Part shown: one piece after another, positions 1 through 5,444 of the stretch
Position numbering within the stretch: the first letter of the stretch is position 1
Layout: every line of letters begins with the position of its first letter
Origin: CAZXCQ01 sp964639275
GTDB lineage: Bacteria > Desulfobacterota > DSM-4660 > Desulfatiglandales > Desulfatiglandaceae
Direction of reading: 5' to 3'
Assembly (NCBI GenBank): GCA_964639275.1
Contig: CAZXCQ010000354.1
Span: 1 to 5,444, forward strand
Length of the DNA: 5,444 nt
Made by a program: the position numbers and the translations under genes
The notes under the pieces: generated by a model
Told to the model about the DNA's origin: nothing
Seen by the model: the letters and a program-made list of their open reading frames with translations, nothing else
Databases searched by the model: none

Positions 1-260
1 ATAACTTTCTGTATATCATTCAAAAATGGGGGTTATCTATACTTTCAGGAGAATTCGATATGCGCCCTATTCCTGCCCCGTTGCAAGCTCGATTCGAGGA
101 TCACCTGCGGAAGAAGACGATTGTAAATTATTAAGGTTGATTTGGAAGAACTTCCTTTTGATAAAACGAAGTATAGGTAATTTTTCCTTGTGTGTCAATG
201 ACCAATGGGGCATGGGGACGCTGTCAGGTTCTTAACCCGCATTGTGAGAATGGGGTCTGG
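1..260. other. AT-rich left-end region without an intact gene
   Basis: No complete gene is supported in this stretch. It contains a plus-strand integrase-like stub (60-134), and the rest is the likely 3' flank of the toxin gene. A second short frame following the stub (about 127-180, ending in residues like DLEELPFDKTKYR before a stop) reads as protein-like, but I cannot assign it to a family. An 8-base inverted repeat, AATGACCA at 197-204 and TGGTCATT at 258-265, has a loop of over 50 bases and no T-run, so it is not a convincing terminator. The base composition is clearly richer in A and T than the Liv operon to the right. Confidence 0.5.
60..134 (+). pseudogene. Truncated N-terminus of an integron-type tyrosine recombinase (integrase remnant)
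   Basis: The ATG at 60-62 follows a good ribosome binding site (AGGAGA, 47-52, seven bases of spacing). It opens a 24-codon frame beginning MRPIPAPLQARFEDHLRKK and stopping at TAA 132-134. From memory, this resembles the start of the SAM-like core-binding domain of integron/Xer-like site-specific tyrosine recombinases, which typically begin with an 'IPxPLxARFxxHLRxK' segment followed by a His/Tyr-Lys-Trp-Leu region. Here the similarity ends after the KK. The rest of the domain and the whole catalytic domain with its Arg/His/Tyr residues are absent, since full proteins of this type exceed 300 residues. A TATACT (38-43) could serve as a -10 element, but no good -35 is seen. It is probably a relic left by a deletion or rearrangement. 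The short length makes chance similarity possible, and a genuine small peptide gene is less likely. Confidence 0.45.
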
Positions 261-521
261 TCATTCATAATGGGTCCACATCCTAATGACTTTAGCCATT
301 TTTTCGGCATCAAGAACCTGATAGACCAACCGATGTTGTATATCTATTCGCCGGGACAAGGCCCCGGATAAATCCCCTAACAGCTTTTCGAATGGTGGAG
401 GCGTCTTATAAGGATCTTCACGTAGGATTTCAATTAGCTGTTCAGCCTTCGGACGAAGACCGGCAGCGGATAGCTTTTTGGCGTCTTTTTGAGCCTGTTT
501 TGTGAAAAAGACCTTCCACAT
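261..521 (-). CDS. yoeB: Txe/YoeB family toxin (mRNA-cleaving ribonuclease)
   Basis: This 86-residue protein has the size and layout of the Txe/YoeB branch of the RelE-like toxins. Known members bind the ribosomal A site and cleave mRNA during translation, and are silenced by a YefM antitoxin. The catalytic set described for E. coli YoeB (Glu46, Arg65, His83, Tyr84) is matched by E45, R64, H84 and Y85. Characteristic segments are 'LSGALSRRIDIQHRLVYQV' (51-69) and the C-terminal 'THYE', which runs one residue past the usual terminal His-Tyr. Nothing appears truncated, so it is probably active. The start ATG (521-519) shares its A with the antitoxin stop codon (TAATG), and only a weak AGGA lies upstream, so translation probably depends on coupling to the antitoxin. 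Expression should follow the shared promoter upstream of the antitoxin. ParE/RelE proper are less likely because of the 'SRRI...HRLVY' and terminal HY pattern. Confidence 0.92.
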   Translation of the reverse strand: MWKVFFTKQAQKDAKKLSAAGLRPKAEQLIEILREDPYKTPPPFEKLLGDLSGALSRRIDIQHRLVYQVLDAEKMAKVIRMWTHYE

Positions 522-763
522 TACCAGTCAAGTTCCTGGGTGCATTCCTCGACCGGAGTGGCTAAGCCTTCCCGAATTGATTCCCGCATACCGGGGATAT
601 TCAAAAGGTAGATTGTTTCCTGTATGGAACGCCAGTCGTCCTCTGAAAGAAGCACTGCGTTACCGCGCTTGCCCTGTATAATAATGGGTTCGTGGGAGGA
701 TGCTGCTTGGTCAATAAGCCTGTAAAGCTTTGATCTTGCTTCAGTGGCAGTTAGTGTCGGCAT
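521..763 (-). CDS. yefM: YefM/Phd family antitoxin
   Basis: An 80-residue antitoxin that should neutralise the adjacent YoeB-like toxin and repress its own operon. Residues about 1-55 fit the Phd/YefM DNA-binding fold: an N-terminal 'TATEARSKLYRLIDQA' helix region, then 'EPIIIQGKRGNAVLLSEDDW', the conserved strand and loop before the helix 'SIQETIYLL'. Residues about 56-80 form the acidic, flexible tail that wraps the toxin in this family, and the ending ELDW is common among relatives. The ATG at 763-761 is preceded by AGAGGT (769-774) at good spacing, much stronger than the toxin's site. That agrees with the antitoxin being made in excess. It is the first gene of a two-gene operon, with its stop overlapping the toxin start by one base. 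A palindromic operator overlaps its promoter. The gene appears intact. Confidence 0.93.
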   Translation of the reverse strand: MPTLTATEARSKLYRLIDQAASSHEPIIIQGKRGNAVLLSEDDWRSIQETIYLLNIPGMRESIREGLATPVEECTQELDW

Positions 764-797
764 GATTTACCTCTAATGCAATTGAATATTTGTGCCT

Positions 798-828
798 AAA
801 AAGTACGTCATTACGTACGTTTTGTCAA
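798..828 (-). promoter_or_regulatory. Toxin-antitoxin operon promoter with palindromic operator
   Basis: On the minus strand, TTGACA (828-823) is a perfect -35 box. After a 17-base spacer comes TACTTT (805-800), a moderate -10. An inverted repeat GTACGT-CATT-ACGTAC (803-818) fills the spacer and runs into the -10. With one mismatch the arms extend to 11 bases each (798-808 and 813-823) and touch the last base of the -35. Such placement would let a bound antitoxin or toxin-antitoxin complex exclude RNA polymerase, the usual autoregulation of Phd/YefM systems. The promoter elements and palindrome are read directly; the identity of the repressor is inferred from gene order. Confidence 0.68.
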
Positions 829-929
829 GTTTTATCTTTGAGGCAAAACAAATTTCAATAGTTTCTTCATATCCCCGTTCTCCGAATTAGAATTCAGGGG
901 GTCAGGATTGTTGCTTGGCGAATTTAGGA

Positions 930-957
930 TTGCTGGTGGCCAGTTGCTGGTTGCTGG
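930..957 (+). repeat. Short heptamer repeat (TTGCTGG)
   Basis: Three exact copies of TTGCTGG lie at 930-936, 944-950 and 951-957. The intervening seven bases TGGCCAG (937-943) form a diverged unit that keeps the seven-base register, giving four units in 28 bases. A related TTGCTTGG is at 911-918. The segment also contains the small palindrome CTGG-TGG-CCAG (933-943). I recall similar 'ttgctggttgctgg' tracts scattered in intergenic DNA of various genomes, where copy number varies. No function is evident here. Confidence 0.6.
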
Positions 958-1065
958 TTCAATCAGGGAGAACGATATTGAAAATGGGGTTAAAGTCAAG
1001 GAAATCCGGTTTTTCGAGATATGTGGTAAAGAGAGAGATCAGGGGAGATAAGGGTCATCTCGTGG

Positions 1066-2150
1066 TTATTCTGGTCCATTGGGTTCGATCACAACCTTTA
1101 CGGCGCCATCCCGTCTCTTAACAAAGGTATCCAGGGCCTTGTCAAACTCCTCCAGGGGAAAGACGTGGGTGATCAGGTCCTTCACAGCGAGACGGCCAGA
1201 CGAGATTAAAGAAATAACTTTGTGTTTGACGTTGGGGTCGGCCTTGGAGCCAAAGATGGCGATCTCGTTGCGACAGATATACTTAAAAGGCAGCGGCTCC
1301 ATAAACTCCCCCTCGGGGACACCCAGGAGGGCAATCCGTCCGCCCGGCCTCACCATCCTCACGGCCTGATTGAAGGTCCCCTTTGCACCGGAGCATTCAA
1401 AGGCCTCATTGACCCCGGCGCCGTCAGCTGCGCTGCGTACAGCTTCGACCGGGTCTTGATTTTCGAAATCAACCAGTTGATCGGCACCCAGCCTGCCTGC
1501 GGCCTCTAATCGAGACCCCCTGCCGACGACAACGATCTTTGCTGCACCCAGCCCCCGGGCCAGCAGCATGGCCATTAAACCGATGGGGCCAGGACCGATA
1601 ACCGCAACCGTCCCCCCAGGCGTGATGCCAGTCAATTCCAACCCGTGGAGGGCAACCCCTGCCGTGTCCACTAGGGCGCCTTCCCTGAAAGAAATCACCG
1701 CCGGCATCTTGCTGATGCTCTTTATTGAATAGACATTGTACTGGACGTAGGCCCCGGGGGAGATAAAGCCATAGTGTCGAAACCCGGTGTCGGGTTTGCC
1801 ATAGTTCTCACACAGGTTGTATCGTCCCTCCAGACAATTGCAACAAAACCCGCACCCCTTCCACGGCTCTCCCGCTACCCGATCACCCGGTTTGAAATTG
1901 GAAACCCTTTCACCAATCGCAACGACTTCCCCCGCCCATTCGTGCCCGGGGGTAAAGGGATAGGATGGGGGCCAAAACCCGGCCAAGTCTCCCCTGATGA
2001 TTTCCGGGTCGCTACCACAGATGGCAACCCTCGCACCCGGCACAGGACCTCGTAAGGCCCGGGAGCGGGCACCGGGAGATCCTGGATCTCAAACTCACCG
2101 GGTCTGGTGAGGACCAAGGCCCGCATCTCTTTGGGTATCGATCGATTCAT
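1066..2150 (-). pseudogene. Zinc-dependent medium-chain alcohol dehydrogenase, frameshifted near codon 41
   Basis: This gene encodes a zinc-binding NAD(P)-dependent alcohol/polyol dehydrogenase of the MDR superfamily, but the frame is broken. Codons from ATG 2150 (strong AAAGGAGT at 2156-2163) read a normal start up to 'GPYEVLCRVRG'. The remainder lies in another frame to the TAA at 1066. Adding one base to the G run at 2028-2030 joins them into 361 residues, a normal family length. In that numbering, the catalytic zinc region is C45-G-S-D and G69-H70-E71, with D162 at the usual Glu position. The structural zinc cysteines are C100, C103, C106 and C114, with the classic 2-2-7 spacing. The Rossmann motif is GPGPIG (186-191). 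The next strand ends in G210-R211 where NAD-specific enzymes usually carry Asp, which hints at NADP, though weakly. A GTG at 2043 with GAGG upstream could start a protein lacking about 36 N-terminal residues. It lies 111 bp after livF on the same strand. The substrate is unknown. Confidence 0.85.
2028..2030 (-). other. Apparent one-base frameshift site in the dehydrogenase gene
   Basis: The coding strand reads cgg-gtg-cga-ggg-ttg here. With four Gs in place of three, the frame reads R-V-R-G-V-A-I-C-G-S-D. This restores the exact four-residue spacing between the conserved 'EVLxRV' and 'ICGSD' segments of zinc alcohol dehydrogenases. Nearby alternatives, such as an extra G in the run at 2036-2038, also repair the frame but lose the conserved valine. 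A homopolymer length error, a real mutation or a phase-variable tract could all produce this; a run of three is short for slippage. Confidence 0.7.
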
Positions 2151-2155
2151 GTCTG

Positions 2156-2163
2156 ACTCCTTT
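2156..2163 (-). promoter_or_regulatory. Ribosome binding site of the dehydrogenase gene
   Basis: AAAGGAGT on the minus strand sits five bases before the ATG at 2150-2148. It fixes that ATG, in preference to the later in-frame ATG (codon 9) or the GTG at 2043, as the original start. The 111-bp gap to livF holds no convincing hairpin terminator or clear promoter, so read-through from the Liv operon is plausible. Confidence 0.65.
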
Positions 2164-2261
2164 TGACGTTCAAAGCAGAATTCCTCGTTGGGAAACGACT
2201 CAATGATGAACCGCTGAAGGGGAAGACATCCTGATTTGGTAAAAAGCGTAAAAAGGGATAT

Positions 2262-2990
2262 TTACGAGACCGAGAGATAGGTCTTGCGTACGTGTTCGTG
2301 GCTCAGAAGCGTTTCCCCCGGGCCGCCCAGTACCACGCGGCCGTTCTCCAGGACATATGCCCGGTCACTCATCTTGAGCGCAAAGGTGACCTTTTGTTCC
2401 ACCAGCAACACTGTCACATCGCGCTCATTGATCCTTTTTATGTTCTCAAAGATGCGTGATACCATTATCGGGTGGAGCCCAAGCGATGGTTCGTCCAGGA
2501 GCAAAAACCTGGGCTGGCTCATCAAGGCCCGGGCAATAGCCAGCATCTGCCGCTCACCGCCTGAGAGGGTCTTGGCTGTCTGGCGGGAGCGGTCTCGCAG
2601 CCTGGGAAAGAGCGTCAACACCTCTTCGAGAACCCTGGACTCGCGGTCTCTGTCCTTGAGTGAGTAGGCCCCCAACCGGAGGTTGTCAATACAGCTCATG
2701 TCGGGGAATACACGGGCACCCTCCGGTACCAGCGTAATTCCCTTTTTGACCACCTCCTCTGGGCTCAAGCCGTCCAGGACCTGATCATCATAGGTGACAA
2801 CCGGACCGCCCCTCCCCCTCGGGACCACCAACCCCATAAGGGCATACATCAGGGTCGATTTTCCGGCGCCGTTGGGACCGATGACCGACACGATCTCGCC
2901 CGGGTAGATCACCAGGCTTATGTCCCAGAGGACCTGTACATCCCCATAGAATGCCTCCAGATGCGCGATCTTGAGCAGGGGATCAGGCAT
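2262..2990 (-). CDS. livF: Branched-chain amino acid ABC transporter, ATP-binding protein LivF
   Basis: This 242-residue cytoplasmic ATPase is the second nucleotide-binding subunit of a HAAT/Liv importer. It pairs with LivG to drive uptake through LivH/LivM. Visible motifs are Walker A GPNGAGKST (38-46), the LivF-type 'VPEGARVFPDMS' segment (88-99), the intact signature LSGGERQ (142-148), Walker B FLLLDEPS (162-169), and 'LLVEQ', where LivF proteins carry Gln at the usual switch-His place. Length and motif order are normal. I chose the ATG at 2990-2988 because GGGGAGGAGT (2991-3000) immediately precedes it. The upstream TTG at 3014 would add eight residues with no family support and lies deeper inside livG. 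The gene overlaps the end of livG by eight bases, implying translational coupling. It is the last transporter gene of the operon. The transported compound may be an amino acid or another small carboxylate or amide; the ATPase does not reveal which. Confidence 0.95.
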   Translation of the reverse strand: MPDPLLKIAHLEAFYGDVQVLWDISLVIYPGEIVSVIGPNGAGKSTLMYALMGLVVPRGRGGPVVTYDDQVLDGLSPEEVVKKGITLVPEGARVFPDMSCIDNLRLGAYSLKDRDRESRVLEEVLTLFPRLRDRSRQTAKTLSGGERQMLAIARALMSQPRFLLLDEPSLGLHPIMVSRIFENIKRINERDVTVLLVEQKVTFALKMSDRAYVLENGRVVLGGPGETLLSHEHVRKTYLSVS

Positions 2991-3705
2991 ACTCCTCCCC
3001 CAAATAGGCCTCAATGACCCTGCGATTATTCACCACCTCTTTAGGAGTGCCCTCGGCAATCTTCTCACCGTAATCCAGTACGATCACATACTCGCTGATC
3101 CCCATTACCGCCTGCATGACGTGTTCGACCACCACCAGGGAGACACCCCTTTCGCTGATGCTGCGCAAAAGATCGAGGGCCTCCTCAATCTCTGCAGGTG
3201 TCAGACCCGCCATATTCTCGTCAAGAAGGATTGCCTTTGGTCCGCATGCCAGGGCCCGGGCCAGCTCCAGCCGGCGGCGCATGGCAACATTTATGGAGCC
3301 TGAAAACTGATGGGCCACATGGGCCAGCCCCACCATCTCAAGTATCACAAAGGCCTCTTCCTTTGCCCTGGGCAGGCTCAATCCTCTGCCATAGAGACCC
3401 CCCACAAAGACATTTTCCAGGACTGTCATCCGTGCGAATGGTTTTACGATCTGAGATGTCTTTACCAGACCCATACGGCAGATTTCGTGGGTGGCAAGGC
3501 CAGTGATCCGGCGACCATCAAAACTGACCTCTCCCCCGTCTGCCTTGTATACACCGGTAATCACATTAAAGAGGGTCGTCTTTCCCGAGCCGTTGGGACC
3601 GATTACTCCCACAATCTGGCCCGGCCTAAGTGAAAGGCTAACCCCTTTTAGAGCTGCCAGCGCACCAAAGTTCTTGGATATGGAATTGGCAATCAGCAGG
3701 CTCAC
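2983..3705 (-). CDS. livG: Branched-chain amino acid ABC transporter, ATP-binding protein LivG (atypical signature motif)
   Basis: A 240-residue cytoplasmic ATPase, partner of LivF in the Liv importer. Walker A is GPNGSGKTT (36-44), the Q-loop Gln is Q85 (in KTSQIVKPF), Walker B is ILLDE (159-163), and the switch histidine is H195. The ABC signature is unusual. Where LivG normally reads LSYGQQRRLE, this protein reads INVAMRRRLE (138-147), with the preceding segment also altered. The residue after the Walker B Glu is Asn instead of Pro (DENMAGL). I recall a LivG-like subfamily with 'LTLAGRKRLE' and 'LDEVMAGL', so this is probably a member of that group and not a decayed gene. The rest is intact and in frame. 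The GTG start (3705-3703) overlaps the livM stop as GTGA and has GGGGAGG shortly upstream. No ATG nearby is better placed. Confidence 0.93.
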   Translation of the reverse strand: MSLLIANSISKNFGALAALKGVSLSLRPGQIVGVIGPNGSGKTTLFNVITGVYKADGGEVSFDGRRITGLATHEICRMGLVKTSQIVKPFARMTVLENVFVGGLYGRGLSLPRAKEEAFVILEMVGLAHVAHQFSGSINVAMRRRLELARALACGPKAILLDENMAGLTPAEIEEALDLLRSISERGVSLVVVEHVMQAVMGISEYVIVLDYGEKIAEGTPKEVVNNRRVIEAYLGEEYA

Positions 3706-4625
3706 TGTGCCCTCCCCGGAGTCTTCCTGATCCGAAAGAGGACCGCTCTTGCCACACCATTTGGCATAAACATGATGACCGCAACAATGATCACCCCCAC
3801 AATGACAAGGTAGTAGTTGACAAACTCGGCCCCCAAAAGGTCCTCAATGATCTGGAGAAACGAGGCCCCAAAGACCGGCCCAATGACGGTACCCATGCCT
3901 CCCAGTAACGACATGATGACCATCTTTATGGTGATGTGTACATCAAATACGTCGTCCGGTTTGAAATAACCAAGGCGGTTGGCCTCGAGAGAACCCAGGA
4001 GGCCGATAAAGAAGGCTGCCAGGGCATAGGTTTTTAGTTTGAGCAGATGGGTGTCCACCCCAACTTGGGCAGCGGCCTCCTCGTCCTCATGTATCGCCTT
4101 CAGGCCATAGCCATGTTTATGGTGTTCGATCCACCAGGTCAGGACCACAATGAGGCCCGAAAGTCCAAGATACACCCAATAGTAGGTCATCTCATCCAGC
4201 CTTGCTGTAAAAGTCATGCCAATGCCCCCTTCGGTCAGGGAGCTCCATTCTTCGGCCACTTGTTTGAGGGCCTCGGCCAGGGCAAAGGTTGCAATGGCAA
4301 AATAGGCCCCACGGAGCCGAAGCGTTGGCCAACCCACGGCCAGGGCTACCAGCACAGCCCCTATCCCTGCGGCCAGGATGCTGACTGCCAGGGGCAAATG
4401 CAGCCGTATCATCAGTATTCCTGCAACATAGGCCCCAACCCCGGTGTAGGCTGCCGAGCCAAAATCGATATAACCGGTATAACCGCACATCAGGTTCCAG
4501 CAGCCAGCCAGCCCTATCCAGTAAAAAATGACTGTCAATAGGCTCACGTGGTAACCCGGCCAGACAAATGGTAGTACCGCCAGCACTGCCGCAAAGACCA
4601 ACCCGGCGACCAATCCACGGCTCAT
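3702..4625 (-). CDS. livM: Branched-chain amino acid ABC transporter, permease LivM
   Basis: A 307-residue inner-membrane permease, one of the two membrane subunits of the Liv importer. The protein is strongly hydrophobic with about eight or nine likely membrane segments. Family hallmarks are the early 'NLMCGYTGYIDFGSAAYTGVGAY' region (about 44-66; usual form NLLxGYxGxxSxGxAAFxGxGAY), the 'LRLRGAYFAIATFALAE' stretch (102-118), and the EAA-type cytoplasmic loop 'DEEAAAQVGVDTHLLKLKTY' (181-200) that contacts the ATPase. The later 'SLLGGMGTVIGPVFGA' (239-254) is also typical. The ATG at 4625-4623 overlaps the livH stop as ATGA and has AAAGGGGAT upstream. A longer open frame reaching 4814 is only livH sequence read in the wrong frame. 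The end overlaps the livG GTG by four bases. Confidence 0.95.
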   Translation of the reverse strand: MSRGLVAGLVFAAVLAVLPFVWPGYHVSLLTVIFYWIGLAGCWNLMCGYTGYIDFGSAAYTGVGAYVAGILMIRLHLPLAVSILAAGIGAVLVALAVGWPTLRLRGAYFAIATFALAEALKQVAEEWSSLTEGGIGMTFTARLDEMTYYWVYLGLSGLIVVLTWWIEHHKHGYGLKAIHEDEEAAAQVGVDTHLLKLKTYALAAFFIGLLGSLEANRLGYFKPDDVFDVHITIKMVIMSLLGGMGTVIGPVFGASFLQIIEDLLGAEFVNYYLVIVGVIIVAVIMFMPNGVARAVLFRIRKTPGRAQ

Positions 4626-5444
4626 TCGACGATCCCCTTTCCGATGATACCCGCTGGCCTGAAAAGCAACATCAGAAACAACAGGAAGAAGGTTATGGCC
4701 GTTGACCACCCAGAGGTAAAGAGCATGGTGAAAAGCGAGCCGAGCACCCCAAGGATCAGGCCGCCGATTAGGGCCCCGGGGATGTACCCCATCCCGCCCA
4801 GGACCACGACACAAAAGGCGGTGATGGTATACGGGAGACCCATGGCAGGCTCAACATGACGGAAGGAGGCCACCAGGGACCCGGCCATGCCGGTAATCCC
4901 GGCCCCCAGACCAAATGTAACGGCATAGATCTGACGGACATTGATCCCCATAAGCCTTGCCATCCGTCGGTCCTGGGCAGTGGCCTGGATGGCACGGCCG
5001 GTGCGGGAATGATGGAGCAGCCAGTAAAGCCCACCGACAACGGCAAGGGAGACAAGAAAGGTGATCAGCTTTATATAGGGGATGATGATACCCATTAGAT
5101 CAAAATTGGCCCCGGAATAACTGGTGGTGATGGTCCGCGGGTCCGCGGTCCAGGCCAGCAGGGCCACGTTGGCCAAGACCAGGTGGATGCCAAAGGTCAT
5201 GATATAGCTCATAATCGGCGGGGCATCGGCCACCCGGTTGATGATAAACCGTTGCAGGAGGTAGCCCAGGACAAACAGAGCGAGCAGGGCGAAAGGGAGG
5301 GTGGTAAAGGGATCTAGCCTGAGAATCTCAAACAGCCAGTAAGTTGTAAATGCCCCCAGCATGATCATCTCGCCGTGGGCGATATTGACGACTCCCAGAA
5401 CTCCGAAGATCAAAGAGAAACCGGCTGAATAGAGGGCGTAGATC
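4622..5444 (-). CDS. livH: Branched-chain amino acid ABC transporter, permease LivH (5' end outside window)
   Basis: An inner-membrane permease, partner of LivM. The window shows the last 273 residues. The frame stays open to the right edge, beginning IYALYSAGFS and running into 'IFGVLGVVNIAHGEMIMLGA', the highly conserved LivH N-terminal segment. The true start is therefore probably only some 10-20 codons beyond the window; a TTG at 5413 lies inside this conserved region and is not the start. The EAA-type cytoplasmic loop is 'AQDRRMARLMGINVRQIYAV', followed by 'GITGMAGSL', and the later 'VVLGGMGYIPGALIGGLILG' segment is typical. It ends in TGA (4624-4622), overlapping the livM ATG by four bases. 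It is the most upstream gene seen; the promoter and any livJ/livK binding-protein gene would lie outside. Confidence 0.94.
   Translation of the reverse strand, partial: IYALYSAGFSLIFGVLGVVNIAHGEMIMLGAFTTYWLFEILRLDPFTTLPFALLALFVLGYLLQRFIINRVADAPPIMSYIMTFGIHLVLANVALLAWTADPRTITTSYSGANFDLMGIIIPYIKLITFLVSLAVVGGLYWLLHHSRTGRAIQATAQDRRMARLMGINVRQIYAVTFGLGAGITGMAGSLVASFRHVEPAMGLPYTITAFCVVVLGGMGYIPGALIGGLILGVLGSLFTMLFTSGWSTAITFFLLFLMLLFRPAGIIGKGIVE

Larger units (their letters stand above)
764..1065. other. Non-coding region between antitoxin and dehydrogenase genes
   Basis: About 300 bases without a supported gene. The left third holds the antitoxin ribosome binding site (769-774) and the promoter/operator (798-828). 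The middle holds a TTGCTGG heptamer repeat (930-957). The rest (about 961-1065) is the 3' flank of the dehydrogenase gene. A weak 5-bp stem GAGAT/ATCTC lies just after the dehydrogenase stop on the minus strand, but it lacks a strong stem or clean T-run, so no terminator is called. A short plus-strand frame crossing 915-1121 is built from the heptamer repeat and then runs antisense to the dehydrogenase, so it is not accepted as a gene. Confidence 0.6.

Noticed and set aside
26..235. Plus-strand 69-codon open frame near the left edge
   Set aside because: Its composition is not protein-like, and it overlaps, in a different frame, the better supported integrase-like stub with its ribosome binding site.
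197..265. Inverted repeat AATGACCA / TGGTCATT around the toxin stop
   Set aside because: Eight-base arms separated by 53 bases, with no T-run; fits chance better than a terminator or transposon end.
1030..1065. Possible terminator after the dehydrogenase stop
   Set aside because: The stem is only GAGAT/ATCTC with a seven-base loop and is followed by a mixed CT tract, not a T-run.
915..1121. Plus-strand 68-codon open frame
   Set aside because: Its start is made of the TTGCTGG repeat and its end runs antisense into the dehydrogenase; no domain or convincing ribosome binding site is seen.
1774..2055. Open frames on the plus strand opposite the dehydrogenase and Liv genes
   Set aside because: They are antisense shadows of well-supported genes, with no recognisable motifs of their own; the same applies to the plus-strand frames across 2284-5098.
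4626..4814. 63-residue N-terminal extension of LivM
   Set aside because: The extension is livH sequence read out of frame. The ATG at 4625 overlapping the livH stop gives a standard LivM.

Overview
The window looks like a bacterial chromosomal segment, probably from a Gram-negative anaerobe such as a Desulfobacterota/deltaproteobacterium. That guess rests on gene style (a LivG with the 'LDExMAGLxP' type of Walker B region, an integron-like integrase remnant, a YefM/YoeB module) and not on any marker gene. All intact genes are on the minus strand. The right-hand four fifths look ordinary and moderately GC-rich. The left ~1 kb is visibly more AT-rich and has an accessory character.

Right part (about 2262-5444), in transcription order from the right edge: livH (its start lies beyond the window), livM, livG, livF. 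They encode the two permeases and two ATPases of a branched-chain amino acid type (HAAT/Liv) ABC importer. The genes overlap by 4, 4 and 8 bases (ATGA, GTGA, and a strong ribosome binding site just before the livF ATG), so they form one translationally coupled operon. No periplasmic substrate-binding protein gene is in the window, so the substrate cannot be assigned. LivG has a non-canonical ABC signature motif.

Middle (1066-2150): a zinc-dependent medium-chain alcohol dehydrogenase gene, 111 bp downstream of livF on the same strand. Its reading frame is broken near codon 41. Adding one base to a G run on the coding strand restores a full 361-residue protein with all expected zinc and nucleotide motifs, so this is either a recent pseudogene or a sequence error.

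Left part (1-1065): a complete YefM/Phd-YoeB/Txe toxin-antitoxin operon (763 to 261, minus strand) with a recognisable promoter. A palindromic operator sits between and over the promoter elements. Beyond the toxin lies a plus-strand 24-codon remnant whose residues match the N-terminus of integron-type tyrosine recombinases and which then stops. Between the antitoxin and the dehydrogenase is about 300 bp of non-coding DNA containing a short heptamer repeat (TTGCTGG). The integrase remnant, toxin-antitoxin pair, repeats and AT-richness suggest a patch of acquired or decayed DNA beside a metabolic operon. I found no clearly novel multi-gene system. The best leads are the dehydrogenase frameshift, the LivG signature variant, the integrase stub and the operator architecture.
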